The notes beneath the pieces are model-generated. The model searched no databases, was not told where the DNA came from, and worked only from the letters and a program-made list of their open reading frames with translations. 64,000 nt of DNA from JAIBJN01 sp035461525 (GTDB lineage: Bacteria; Actinomycetota; Thermoleophilia; Gaiellales; Gaiellaceae). Positions 50,286-57,827 of this stretch are shown piece by piece; within the stretch, counting starts at the first letter, position 1; every line of letters starts with the position of its first letter. Made by a program: the position numbers and the translations under genes. Location: positions 1 to 64,000 of the forward strand of contig DATHVD010000046.1 in the NCBI GenBank assembly GCA_035461525.1, given 5' to 3'.

Positions 50286-51109
50286 TCGTCGACTACCACA
50301 TGCACCTGCGCGGGCCTGCGGACGGCCGGGAGGGCCCGATCGAGCACACGGTCGAGGCCGTCGAGCGCTTCGCCGAGCAGGCCGAGGCGTGCGGCGTGGA
50401 CGAGATCGGCTTCACGGAGCACATGTACTACTTCCGCCAGCTCGGGCCGCTGCTCGAGCATCCTTACCAGCGCGCGAAGAACGGCCACGACCTCGACGCC
50501 TACTGCGCCGCCGTGATCGAGGCGAAGCGGCGCGGCCTCCCCGTCAAGCTGGGGCTCGAGATCGACTGGCTCCCGGGCCGTGAGGCGGAGCTCGCAGAAG
50601 CCCTGGGCCCGTACCCGTGGGACTACCTGCTCGGCTCCGTGCACCTCGTCGACGGCGAGGCCGTCGACCTCGAGCCGGGCGTCTGGGGGCGGCTCGCCGT
50701 CGAGGAGGTCTGGAGCCGCTACTTCGCCGCCCTGCGCGACCTCGCGGCGAGCGGCCTCGCCGACGTCCTCGCGCACCCCGACCTCGTCAAGATCTTCGGC
50801 CGCCGCCCGGACCCGGCGGCGGTCGGGCGCCACCACACGGAGGCTGCGGATGCAGTCGCGGCGGCCGGCGTGGCCGTCGAGGTCTCGACGGCTGGGCTGC
50901 GGAAGCCCGTCGGGGAGCTCTATCCCGACGCCGCCTTCCTCGCGCGCTGCCACGAGCGCGGCGTCGGGGCGACGCTCGCCTCCGACGCGCACGTGGCGGG
51001 AGACGTCGGGCGCGACTTCGGCGCCGCCCTCGACCACGTGCGCGCCGCCGGGTACGCGACCGTGACCGTCTTCGACGGCCGCATGGCGCGCCAGGAGCCG
51101 CTCGGATGA
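50282..51109 (+). CDS. PHP-domain phosphatase, HisJ/histidinol-phosphatase-like
   Basis: A 275-residue metal-dependent phosphoesterase. Metal-ligand motifs in order: DYHMHL (4-9), GFTEHMYY, KLGLEIDWL, GSVHLVDG, VLAHPDL and LASDAHV, matching HisK/HisJ-type histidinol phosphatases. No other his genes are near, so the substrate is uncertain. The start is a TTG overlapping the ispD stop (TTGA), which makes translation depend on ispD. Its insertion between ispD and ispF is unusual compared with the usual adjacent pair. Confidence 0.82.
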   Translation: MIVDYHMHLRGPADGREGPIEHTVEAVERFAEQAEACGVDEIGFTEHMYYFRQLGPLLEHPYQRAKNGHDLDAYCAAVIEAKRRGLPVKLGLEIDWLPGREAELAEALGPYPWDYLLGSVHLVDGEAVDLEPGVWGRLAVEEVWSRYFAALRDLAASGLADVLAHPDLVKIFGRRPDPAAVGRHHTEAADAVAAAGVAVEVSTAGLRKPVGELYPDAAFLARCHERGVGATLASDAHVAGDVGRDFGAALDHVRAAGYATVTVFDGRMARQEPLG

Positions 51110-51223
51110 CGGGAGCTCTTCGAGCCGCCTGTCCTTCGGGGCACCCCAGCCCACCACCCGCTTTCGAGCGTACAGCGGAAATCCGCGCGCGTGGCGCGCA
51201 GAATGTGCCGGAAGTGTGACGGA

Positions 51224-51709
51224 ATGAGCGATCTTCGTGTCGGCACCGGGGTGGACGCACACGCCTTCTCGGAGGAGGCGCCGCTCGTGCTCGGCGGCGT
51301 CGAGCTGCCCGGGGAGCCTGGCCTCGCCGGCCACTCCGACGGCGACGTCATCGCCCACGCGATCGTGGACGCGATCCTCGGCGCCGCTGGCCTCGGGGAC
51401 ATCGGCACGCTCTTCCCGTCCAGCAATCCGCAGTGGAAAGGCGCCTCCTCGCTCCTCTTCCTCGAGCGCACGGGCGAGGCGATCCGGCTCGTCGGCCTCG
51501 AACTCGTGAACGCGGACTGCGTCCTCGTCGGCGAGCGGCCGCGCATCGCCGAGCACAGGCAGGAGATGGAGCGGCGGCTGGCCGGCGCGCTCCGCGTCAA
51601 GGCGGAGAGGATCTCCGTTCGGGCGACCACCACCGACGGGCTCGGCTTCACCGGCCGGGGCGAGGGGCTCGCCGCCCACGCCGTCGCGCTCATCCGCCCG
51701 ACTGGTTGA
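51224..51709 (+). CDS. ispF: 2-C-methyl-D-erythritol 2,4-cyclodiphosphate synthase
   Basis: A 161-residue trimeric Zn enzyme of the MEP pathway. The metal site GTGVDAHAF (Asp and His), LAGHSDGDVIAHAI, the flexible substrate loop DIGTLFPSSNPQWKGASS and the terminal RATTTDGLGFTGRGEG are all present. The ATG at 51224 gives the normal length; an ATG 33 bases upstream would add a Cys-rich extension. About 115 bases separate it from the PHP gene, without an obvious promoter. Confidence 0.94.
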   Translation: MSDLRVGTGVDAHAFSEEAPLVLGGVELPGEPGLAGHSDGDVIAHAIVDAILGAAGLGDIGTLFPSSNPQWKGASSLLFLERTGEAIRLVGLELVNADCVLVGERPRIAEHRQEMERRLAGALRVKAERISVRATTTDGLGFTGRGEGLAAHAVALIRPTG

Positions 51710-51717
51710 ATAGAGGC

Positions 51718-52005
51718 ATGGCCGCCCGAAACGACCGCGGACGCAGGCTCGGGATCGCCCTCGCGGCCGCCCTCGTCGCGGCGGCCGTGACGAAGGAGCT
51801 CCGCAAGCCCTCCTCGGAGCGCACGTGGGAGGGGCGGCTCGCCGGCTTCCTGCCCTACGACCTCCGCGTCCCGACGCCGGCGCGGCTTCGCGCCGCTTTC
51901 TGGAACCCGGACGACCCGACGATCTTCACGCCGCGCCCGCTCGGGGTCGGCTGGGTCGTGAACGTCGGCCGCGTCGTCCGGCTCGCGCGCGAGCGCGTCT
52001 CGTAG
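51718..52005 (+). CDS. Small DUF5808-like protein
   Basis: A 95-residue protein, function unknown. A hydrophobic segment (LGIALAAALVAAAVT, about 11-25) after a basic start suggests a membrane anchor. The rest holds WNPDDPTIFTPRPLGVGWVVNVGR, the pattern by which I recognise DUF5808-like proteins (Asp-Pro, then Pro-x-Pro-x-Gly-x-Gly-Trp and Asn-x-Gly-Arg). It starts eight bases after ispF and is probably in that transcript. The ribosome site is weak. Confidence 0.65.
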   Translation: MAARNDRGRRLGIALAAALVAAAVTKELRKPSSERTWEGRLAGFLPYDLRVPTPARLRAAFWNPDDPTIFTPRPLGVGWVVNVGRVVRLARERVS

Positions 52006-52079
52006 ACGAACGCCGCGGAGAGCCGCCGCTTCCCCGCCCCGGGGCGCGCTGCCTCTTGTGTCCGGGCCGAGGCGAGGTC

Positions 52080-52085
52080 TAGGAT
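52080..52085 (+). promoter_or_regulatory. -10 element of the NfeD gene
   Basis: TAGGAT is followed by nine bases and the ATG at 52095, without a ribosome site. Confidence 0.45.
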
Positions 52086-52094
52086 CGGCGGGCA

Positions 52095-52523
52095 ATGCCG
52101 GACTGGGCGATCTGGATCGTCGCCGCGGCGGCGCTAGCGGGGGTGGAGGCTCTCACGCTCGTCTTCCTCTGCGGGCCGCTCGCGGTCGCCGCCCTCCTCG
52201 CCGCGGCGGTCGCCGCCGCCGGCGCGAGCGTCGTGGTCCAGCTCGGCGTCTTCGTCGCCGGCTCGGTCGCCTCGCTCCTCGTCCTGCGGCCGATCGCGCG
52301 CCGGCACCTGCGCTCGCCGGGCCAGCTCCGCTCGGGAACCGCGGGGCTCGTCGGCGCGACGGCGGTGGTGCTCGAGCGGGTCGACGGCGAGAACGGGCTC
52401 GTCAAGCTCGCCGGCGAGACGTGGACGGCACGGTCCTTCGACGATGCCCGCGCCTTCGAGCCGGGGGAGCGCGTGTCCGTCCTGCAGATCGAGGGCGCCA
52501 CGGCGCTCGTATCCGACTACTAG
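52095..52523 (+). CDS. NfeD-family membrane protein
   Basis: A 142-residue protein with two to three N-terminal helices (WIVAAAALAGVEALTLVF, VAALLAAAVAAAGASVVV, LGVFVAGSVASLLVL) and a C-terminal OB fold (SGTAGLVGATAVVLERVDGENGLVKLAGETWTAR). NfeD proteins pair with SPFH/stomatin proteins in membrane microdomains, and the next gene is exactly such a protein, ten bases downstream. Role: membrane organisation or quality control, inferred from the family. Confidence 0.9.
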   Translation: MPDWAIWIVAAAALAGVEALTLVFLCGPLAVAALLAAAVAAAGASVVVQLGVFVAGSVASLLVLRPIARRHLRSPGQLRSGTAGLVGATAVVLERVDGENGLVKLAGETWTARSFDDARAFEPGERVSVLQIEGATALVSDY

Positions 52524-52532
52524 GAGGCAATC

Positions 52533-53438
52533 GTGGCCGGCGTCATCGTGCTCGTCTTCATCGCCCTCGTCGTCATCGTCGTCCTCTTCCTCGGCGTGCG
52601 CATCATCCCCCAGGCCCAGGCGGGGATCGTCGAGCGGCTCGGCCGCTACCACCGCACGCTCGACCCTGGCCTCTCCCTCATCGTCCCCTTCATCGACCGC
52701 GTCCGGCCGCTGATCGACCTGCGCGAGCAGGTCGTCTCCTTCCCGCCCCAGCCGGTCATCACCGAGGACAACCTCGTCGTCGAGATCGACTCGGTCATCT
52801 ACTACCAGGTGACCGACCCCAAGGCGGCCACGTACGAGATCTCCAACTACATCACGGCGATCGAGCAGCTCACGGTGACGACGCTCAGGAACGTGATCGG
52901 CGGGATGCACCTCGAGGCCACGCTCACCTCCCGCGACCAGATCAACGCCCAGCTCCGCGGCGTCCTCGACGAGGCGACGGGCAGGTGGGGAATCCGCGTC
53001 AACCGGGTCGAGCTGAAGGCGATCGACCCGCCAGCGACGATCCAGGAGGCGATGGAGAAGCAGATGCGGGCCGAGCGCGACAAGCGCGCCGCCATCCTCC
53101 ACGCGGAGGGTGTGAAGCAGTCCCAGATCCTCACGGCCGAGGGCGAGAAGCAGAGCTCGATCCTGAGAGCCGAGGGCGAGCGCGAGGCGCAGATCCTGCG
53201 GGCGCAGGGCCAGGCGGAGGCGATCGACAACGTCTTCAAGGCGGTTCACGAGGGCGACGCCGACGAGAAGCTCCTCGCCTACCAGTACCTGCAGGTGCTC
53301 CCGCAGATCGCGCAGGGCCAGTCGAACAAGCTCTGGATCATCCCGAGCGAGTTCTCGCAGGCGCTCGGCCGCCTCAACCTCACCGTCGGCCCGGCCCCCG
53401 ACGGGAAGTCGGACGCTAAGCCGCGCGCGGCAGAGTGA
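52533..53438 (+). CDS. SPFH/stomatin-like protein (paraslipin type)
   Basis: A 301-residue membrane-anchored protein: an N-terminal helix (IVLVFIALVVIVVLFLG), the SPFH domain (about 25-180; VRIIPQAQAGIVERLGRYHRTLDPGL, VSFPPQPVITEDN, VIYYQVTDPKAATYEI), a Glu/Gln/Ala coiled coil with the repeating AEGxK/RE pattern (about 190-240) and a closing ALGRL helix. It should form oligomeric membrane scaffolds with NfeD. GTG start with TAGGAGG upstream. The 3' end overlaps the convergent kinase gene by 23 bases. Confidence 0.93.
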   Translation: MAGVIVLVFIALVVIVVLFLGVRIIPQAQAGIVERLGRYHRTLDPGLSLIVPFIDRVRPLIDLREQVVSFPPQPVITEDNLVVEIDSVIYYQVTDPKAATYEISNYITAIEQLTVTTLRNVIGGMHLEATLTSRDQINAQLRGVLDEATGRWGIRVNRVELKAIDPPATIQEAMEKQMRAERDKRAAILHAEGVKQSQILTAEGEKQSSILRAEGEREAQILRAQGQAEAIDNVFKAVHEGDADEKLLAYQYLQVLPQIAQGQSNKLWIIPSEFSQALGRLNLTVGPAPDGKSDAKPRAAE

Positions 53439-54486
53439 AGGAGACCCTGGCGCCGCCGTCCGGGCCCGACTCCGCCCAGATCCTCCCGCCGTGGGCCTCG
53501 ACCAGGCCGCGGGCGATGGCGAGGCCGAGCCCGGCGCCGCCGGGAGGCCGCGAGCGGTCGCCGCGCCAGAACCGGTCGAACATGCGGCGCACGGCCTCGG
53601 CCGAGAGCCCCTCGCCCGTGTCCTCGACGCTGACGCGCACCTCGGAGGCGAGCGGCTCGACCACGACCGCGACCGAGCCGTCCGACGGCGTGTGCCTGAG
53701 CGCGTTCGCGAGCAGGTTGTAGAGCACACGCTCGACCTTCTCCGGGGCGGCGCGCACGAGCGCGCCCTCGCCTCTCAGCTGCGCGCGCAGCGTCACGTGC
53801 CGCGCCGCCGCCTCGGCCTCGAGCCCGCGCAGGCAGGCGTCCACGAGCGGGCCGAGGGCCAGCTCGCGCAGCTCGAGCGTCAAGACGCCGGCGTCGATCC
53901 GGGCGAGCTCGAAGAGGTCGTCGACGAGCAGCCCGAGCGTCCTCACCTGGTCGCGGAGAGCGGGGAGGTATCGCTCCGGCTCCGCGAGCCCGTCCTCGAG
54001 CGCCTCGAGCATCGCCTGCATCGAGGCGAGCGGCGTCCGCAGGTCGTGGGAGGCCCAGGCGACGAGCTGGCGGCGCGCGTCGAAGAGGCCCTCGACGTTC
54101 GCGGCCATCTCGTTGAAGGACGAGGCCAGGTCCGCCAGCTCCGCCGGCCCGCCCTCGGGCGCCCGCGCGGCGAGGTCGCCGCGGGCGAGCGCCGAGGACG
54201 CGCCCCGGACGCGCTCGATCGACCGCAGGATCGAGCCTCCGAGGAGGAAGGAGGCGACGAGCGCGACGGTGGCCGAGGCGGAGGCCACGGCCAGGATCGT
54301 CAGGTCGTGCTCGGAGTCGAACATGACGAGGCCGGAGAGGAGCACGGCCGCGAGCGGCAGAAGCACCGCCAGGAGCGCGAGCCCCGCCAGCTGGAGCCGT
54401 AGCGTCGGCAGCCGGCGGAGGAGGAGCGCGACGGCCAGGCCCGCGGCGAGCGTGGCGCCGGCGACGGCGAGGGCGAAGCCGATCAC
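53416..54486 (-). CDS. Two-component sensor histidine kinase
   Basis: A 356-residue membrane kinase. Two or three N-terminal helices, a HAMP domain (about 82-135; SIERVRGASSALARGDLAAR), HisKA with phospho-acceptor His147 in ASHDLRTPLASM, and HATPase_c with N-box NLLANALRHTP, G1 VEDTGEGL, and G2 GGAGLGLAIARGLVEAHGG. There is only a minute extracytoplasmic loop, so it likely senses the membrane itself. GTG start overlaps the response-regulator stop (GTGA). Confidence 0.93.
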   Translation of the reverse strand: MIGFALAVAGATLAAGLAVALLLRRLPTLRLQLAGLALLAVLLPLAAVLLSGLVMFDSEHDLTILAVASASATVALVASFLLGGSILRSIERVRGASSALARGDLAARAPEGGPAELADLASSFNEMAANVEGLFDARRQLVAWASHDLRTPLASMQAMLEALEDGLAEPERYLPALRDQVRTLGLLVDDLFELARIDAGVLTLELRELALGPLVDACLRGLEAEAAARHVTLRAQLRGEGALVRAAPEKVERVLYNLLANALRHTPSDGSVAVVVEPLASEVRVSVEDTGEGLSAEAVRRMFDRFWRGDRSRPPGGAGLGLAIARGLVEAHGGRIWAESGPDGGARVSFTLPRAA

Positions 54487-55160
54487 GCCACGAACCTGTA
54501 GCCGACGCCCCACACGGTCTCGAGGAAGCGCGGCCGCGAAGGGTCGTCCTCGATCTTCTCGCGGAGCCGGCGCACGTGCACGGTGACCGTGCCCGTGTCG
54601 AGCGCGGCCTCGTAGCCCCAGACCCGGTCCATGAGGTGGTCGCGCGAGAACACCTGCCGCGGGTTGTTCGCCAGGAACCAGAGCAGGTCGAACTCCTTCG
54701 CGGTCAGGCGCACCGGCGCGCCGCGTTTCGTGACGTCGCGGCTGCGCCCGTCGATCTCGAGCCCGTCGAAGGAGAGCCGCTCGGCCTTGGCCGCGCCGGG
54801 CTCCGTACGGCGAAGGACGGTGCGGACGCGCGCAGCCAGCTCGCGCGGCGAGAACGGCTTCGTCACGTAGTCGTCGGCGCCCAGCTCGAGGCCGACGATG
54901 CGGTCTGCCTCCTCCCCCCGGGCCGTGAGCATGATGACGGGGACGTCGGAGCGGGCCCGGATCCAGCGGCAGAGCTCGAGCCCGTCCGTCCCCGGGAGCA
55001 TGAGGTCGAGGACGACGAGGCTCGGGTCCTCCTCCTCGAGGAGCGCGCGGGCGCTGTCGCCGTCGCCGGCCTCGAGCGTGCGGAAGCCGGCGCGGCGGAG
55101 GTACTCGGCGACGACCTCGCGGACGATGGGCTCGTCGTCGACGACCAGCACGGTGGTCAT
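54483..55160 (-). CDS. OmpR/PhoB-family response regulator
   Basis: A 225-residue regulator: receiver domain with acidic pocket (VVDDE, 7-10), phosphorylation Asp52 (VVLDLMLPG), Thr in IMLTARG and Lys in DYVTKPF, then a winged helix (VRLTAKEFDLLWFLANNP, GTVTVHVRRLREKIEDDP, VWGVGYRF). It precedes and overlaps its cognate kinase gene. The ATG at 55160 follows a TAATTG run; a GGAGG lies 13 bases upstream. Target genes are unknown. Confidence 0.94.
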   Translation of the reverse strand: MTTVLVVDDEPIVREVVAEYLRRAGFRTLEAGDGDSARALLEEEDPSLVVLDLMLPGTDGLELCRWIRARSDVPVIMLTARGEEADRIVGLELGADDYVTKPFSPRELAARVRTVLRRTEPGAAKAERLSFDGLEIDGRSRDVTKRGAPVRLTAKEFDLLWFLANNPRQVFSRDHLMDRVWGYEAALDTGTVTVHVRRLREKIEDDPSRPRFLETVWGVGYRFVA

Positions 55161-55186
55161 AGCCCCAATTAGACCTCCTGCAGGGG

Positions 55187-55217
55187 CGATCGGGGCGGCC
55201 GGGTACCGCCCCGATCG
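55187..55217 (-). terminator. 12-bp perfect inverted repeat before the response-regulator gene
   Basis: CGATCGGGGCGG and CCGCCCCGATCG around a 7-base centre, between the stop of the small secreted protein gene (55235) and the response-regulator start (55160). It may terminate the upstream gene or be an operator for the regulator. Confidence 0.5.
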
Positions 55218-55234
55218 GGAGAAGCGCGCGGAGA

Positions 55235-55603
55235 TCAGGCCTTGATGAGCGGGCACACGAAGCGGATGCCGCTGTCCTCGAGGGAGCTCGCCGCGGCGAC
55301 GACGTCGTCGGCGTTGGTGAGCTGGCTCGTGATCCCGAAGGCCATGACGACCTTCCAGCGGCCGCCGTTGTAGCCGGGAACGCCCGGCGCCACCTCGGAG
55401 ACCGACGCGCACGCGGGGCAGTCGGGGAAGACGTAGATCGTGTCGGTCGGGCCGCTCTTGAACGAGGTGGGGGTCGCGATCGTCTTGTATGCCTGATCGA
55501 ACGCCCAGATCGTCCCGGAGGGCGGTCCCAGGCCGTTGCCGGCGGCGGTCGCCGGGACGGCGAGCGCGGCGGCGGCGAGGGCGAGCAGCGCGAGTCGTCT
55601 CAT
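55235..55603 (-). CDS. Small secreted protein, unknown
   Basis: A 122-residue exported protein I do not recognise. Signal peptide 1-20 (LALLALAAAALAVPATA, cut after ATA). The mature part has Cys in PDCPAC and in RFVCPLIKA (three in all), strands (TIYVFPDC, WKVVMAFG) and a helix (NADDVVAAASSLEDSG). ATG with an AGGAGAGG ribosome site. It lies just upstream of the two-component genes on the same strand but is separated from them by the 12-bp inverted repeat. Confidence 0.7.
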   Translation of the reverse strand: MRRLALLALAAAALAVPATAAGNGLGPPSGTIWAFDQAYKTIATPTSFKSGPTDTIYVFPDCPACASVSEVAPGVPGYNGGRWKVVMAFGITSQLTNADDVVAAASSLEDSGIRFVCPLIKA

Positions 55604-55683
55604 GTCCTCTCCTTGCTCGGGATTGCGGCCGGAACGCTACGACGGCGAGATTGCGACGCTCTTACGCGCCGGTTACGGCCGGC

Positions 55684-56406
55684 TTAATCCGGCAGCCGCA
55701 CGTCGCCGCCCGCGACGGCGACGAGGCCGTCGCGGGCGAGCGAGGCGACCGCCTCGGCGTCGAGCTCCTCCGCCGGCCGCGGCGCAACTGCGACGGCGCG
55801 GAGGACGCGCGCCCGCCGCTGGCGGAAGGAGCCCTCGAAGCGCCCCTGCCGCCGCAGCGGCTCGTAACGACGGCCCCGCGACGGGCAGCCCTCCGCGAGC
55901 GGGCAGGCGCCGCAGCGGGGCACCCGCGCCAGGCAAATCGTCGCGCCGAGGTCCATGAGCGCCTGCCCGCATGCGGCCGAGAACCTGTGCCCCGTGCGCT
56001 CCTGCACGCGGCGCACATTCGTGTCCACGGGAACCACGTCCGCGCCGAAGGCGAAGGCCGCGACCGCGTCGGCCGTGTATCGCCCGACGCCGGGGAGCTC
56101 GGTGAGGTCGTCCGGCCAGCCGCGTGCGGCGATTCGCTGCGCGGCGCGGTGGAGCGCCACCGCCCGTCGGTTGTAGCCGAGCCCCTGCCAGGCGCGAATG
56201 ACGTCCGCGAGCGGAGCGGCCGCGAGCGCCTCTGCGGTCGGCCAGCCCTCCAGCCACTTGCGCCAGCGCGGCACGACCCGCTCCACCTGGGTCTGCTGAA
56301 GCATGACCTCGGAGACGAGGATCGCGTATGGATCCCGCGTTCGCCGCCAGGGGAGGTCGCGCCCCTGCTCGCGAAACCAGGCGAGGAGCAGGCCGTCGAG
56401 ATCCAC
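55684..56406 (-). CDS. mutY: A/G-specific adenine glycosylase MutY, short form
   Basis: A 240-residue repair enzyme that removes A opposite 8-oxoG. Catalytic Glu33 (SEVMLQQTQV), HhH LPGVGRYTADAV with Asp128 (VPVDTN), and a 4Fe-4S loop of Cys158, 165, 168 and 174 (C-x6-C-x2-C-x5-C). The C-terminal NUDIX-like domain that reads 8-oxoG in E. coli MutY (about 350 residues) is missing; only a short beta/helix tail remains. GTG start; TAGGAT ends six bases before it. Confidence 0.9.
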   Translation of the reverse strand: MDLDGLLLAWFREQGRDLPWRRTRDPYAILVSEVMLQQTQVERVVPRWRKWLEGWPTAEALAAAPLADVIRAWQGLGYNRRAVALHRAAQRIAARGWPDDLTELPGVGRYTADAVAAFAFGADVVPVDTNVRRVQERTGHRFSAACGQALMDLGATICLARVPRCGACPLAEGCPSRGRRYEPLRRQGRFEGSFRQRRARVLRAVAVAPRPAEELDAEAVASLARDGLVAVAGGDVRLPD

Positions 56407-56412
56407 GCGAGA

Positions 56413-56418
56413 ATCCTA
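56413..56418 (-). promoter_or_regulatory. Leaderless -10 of mutY
   Basis: Minus strand TAGGAT (56418 to 56413), then six bases to the GTG at 56406. Confidence 0.45.
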
Positions 56419-56479
56419 GGCGAGACGGCGGAGGCCGATCAGAGCAGGTACCTGATCATCGGGTGGTCAAGGCACGCGC

Positions 56480-57030
56480 CAGCGGCACCGATGGGTCGCC
56501 GGCGAGCAGCTGCGGGCGATCGAGCCCGGCGCGCTTCTCCACGACGTCGGCAAGATCCGCGTCCCGGAGTCGATCCTGAAGAAGCCGGGCCCGCTCACCC
56601 CGGAGGAGTGGGCGGTCATGCGCAGGCACACGGAGGCCGGCGAGGCCATCCTGGCGCCGATCTCGTCGCTCCTGGACGTGCTCCCGATCGTGCGCTCGAG
56701 CCACGAGCGCTGGGACGGCGCCGGCTACCCCGACGGGCTGAGCGGCAACGCCATCCCCCTTGGCGCCCGCATGTCTCCGTCGCGGACGCCTACCGGGCGA
56801 TGGTGGAGCCGCGGCCCTACCGGCGCCCGCTCGAAGCAGAGGAGGCCCTGCGCGAGCTCAGTGACCACGCCGGGACGCAGTTCGATCCGGCGTGCGTCGA
56901 GGCGATCCTCCACGTCCTCGGCGAGCGTGAGGCGGCGCCCGTGCTGAAGCTCCACCGACCGGGCGACCCGCCAGACACCCGTGAGCGTCAGGCGAAGATC
57001 GCGGCCAATGCCTCGCGCATGACCGCCTGA
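56480..57030 (+). pseudogene. HD-GYP phosphodiesterase remnant, frameshifted
   Basis: One frame reads an HD-GYP core: LLHDVGKIRVPESILKKPG, EEWAVMRRHTEAGEAIL, HERWDGAGYPDGLSG (the GYP loop). At about 56770 the frame breaks; the next frame continues exactly in register, VSVADAYRAMVEPRPYRRPL, then EALRELSDHAGTQFDPACVEAIL. Loss of one base would explain it. The N-terminal part with sensor or first helices is gone and no start codon with a ribosome site is found. Its end runs 43 bases into aroE on the other strand. A c-di-GMP hydrolase once encoded here is probably dead, unless the shift is a sequencing error. Confidence 0.75.
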
Positions 57031-57827
57031 TCCGGCGTCACGCCCGTCCAGTACTCGACGCTCAGGGCACCCTGGGCGACGAGCATCTCCAGGCCGTCCA
57101 CCGTCTCGCAGCCGGCGTCGGCCGCCTCGCAGAGGAAGCGGGTCCGGGGCGGGTTCGGGATCACGTCCGCGACGATCAGGCCCGGTCGCAGCGACTCCCG
57201 GGCGACCGGGACGCGGGCTTCGACGTCCGGGTGCAGGCCGATCGACGTCGCGTTCACGAGCACGTCGGTCCGGGGCGGGACGGCCAGCTCGCCCTCCCAG
57301 GGGATGAAGCGCGCCGCGACCCCGAGCCCGGCGACGAGGCCGGACAGCTCGCGGCCGCGCTCCTCGGTGCGGTTGGCGACTCCGATCTCCGCGACGCCCG
57401 CGAGCGCCAGCTCGACGGCGATGGCCCGCGCCGCGCCGCCGGCGCCGAGGACGACGGCGCGCAGACCCGGGGGATCCACGCGCCGCTGCAGCGCCGCGAG
57501 GAATCCGCGTCCGTCGGTGTTCTCGCCGACGAGCTCGCCGTCGCGGGCGACGACGGTGTTGACGGCGCCGATCAGAGCGGCCGACTCGCCCAGCCGGTCG
57601 AGGTGCTCGACGACGGCGACCTTGTGCGGCAGCGTGCAGTGGAAGCCGCGGAAGCCCATCGCCCTCGCCCCCGCGACCGCCGTGCCGAGATCCTCTGGAG
57701 CGACCTCGATCGTGAGGTAGCGCCAGTCGAGCCCGTGGCGGCGGAAGGCCGCCTCGACCATGACCTGCGTCGGGTTCTCGTCGACCGGGCGGCCGAAGAG
57801 GGCGACGAGCTCCTGCCGGAACGTCAC
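56988..57827 (-). CDS. Shikimate dehydrogenase-like protein (AroE family)
   Basis: A 279-residue NADP-type dehydrogenase. Catalytic Lys69 (FHCTLPHK), Asn90 (GAVNT), Asp105 (ENTDGRG) and the nucleotide loop GAGGAARA are kept. The N-terminal substrate motif, normally G-x-P-x-x-H-S-x-S-P, reads FGRPVDENPTQ: both Ser that hold the shikimate carboxylate are absent. This and the catabolic operon context (GTGA overlap with the lacI stop) suggest another substrate, perhaps a quinate-like or cyclic acid, and not aromatic biosynthesis. Confidence 0.8.
   Translation of the reverse strand: MTFRQELVALFGRPVDENPTQVMVEAAFRRHGLDWRYLTIEVAPEDLGTAVAGARAMGFRGFHCTLPHKVAVVEHLDRLGESAALIGAVNTVVARDGELVGENTDGRGFLAALQRRVDPPGLRAVVLGAGGAARAIAVELALAGVAEIGVANRTEERGRELSGLVAGLGVAARFIPWEGELAVPPRTDVLVNATSIGLHPDVEARVPVARESLRPGLIVADVIPNPPRTRFLCEAADAGCETVDGLEMLVAQGALSVEYWTGVTPDQAVMREALAAIFA

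Noticed and set aside
53416..53438. Regulatory meaning of the 23-base overlap between the SPFH and kinase genes
   Set aside because: Short convergent overlaps are common in compact genomes and nothing else marks this one.
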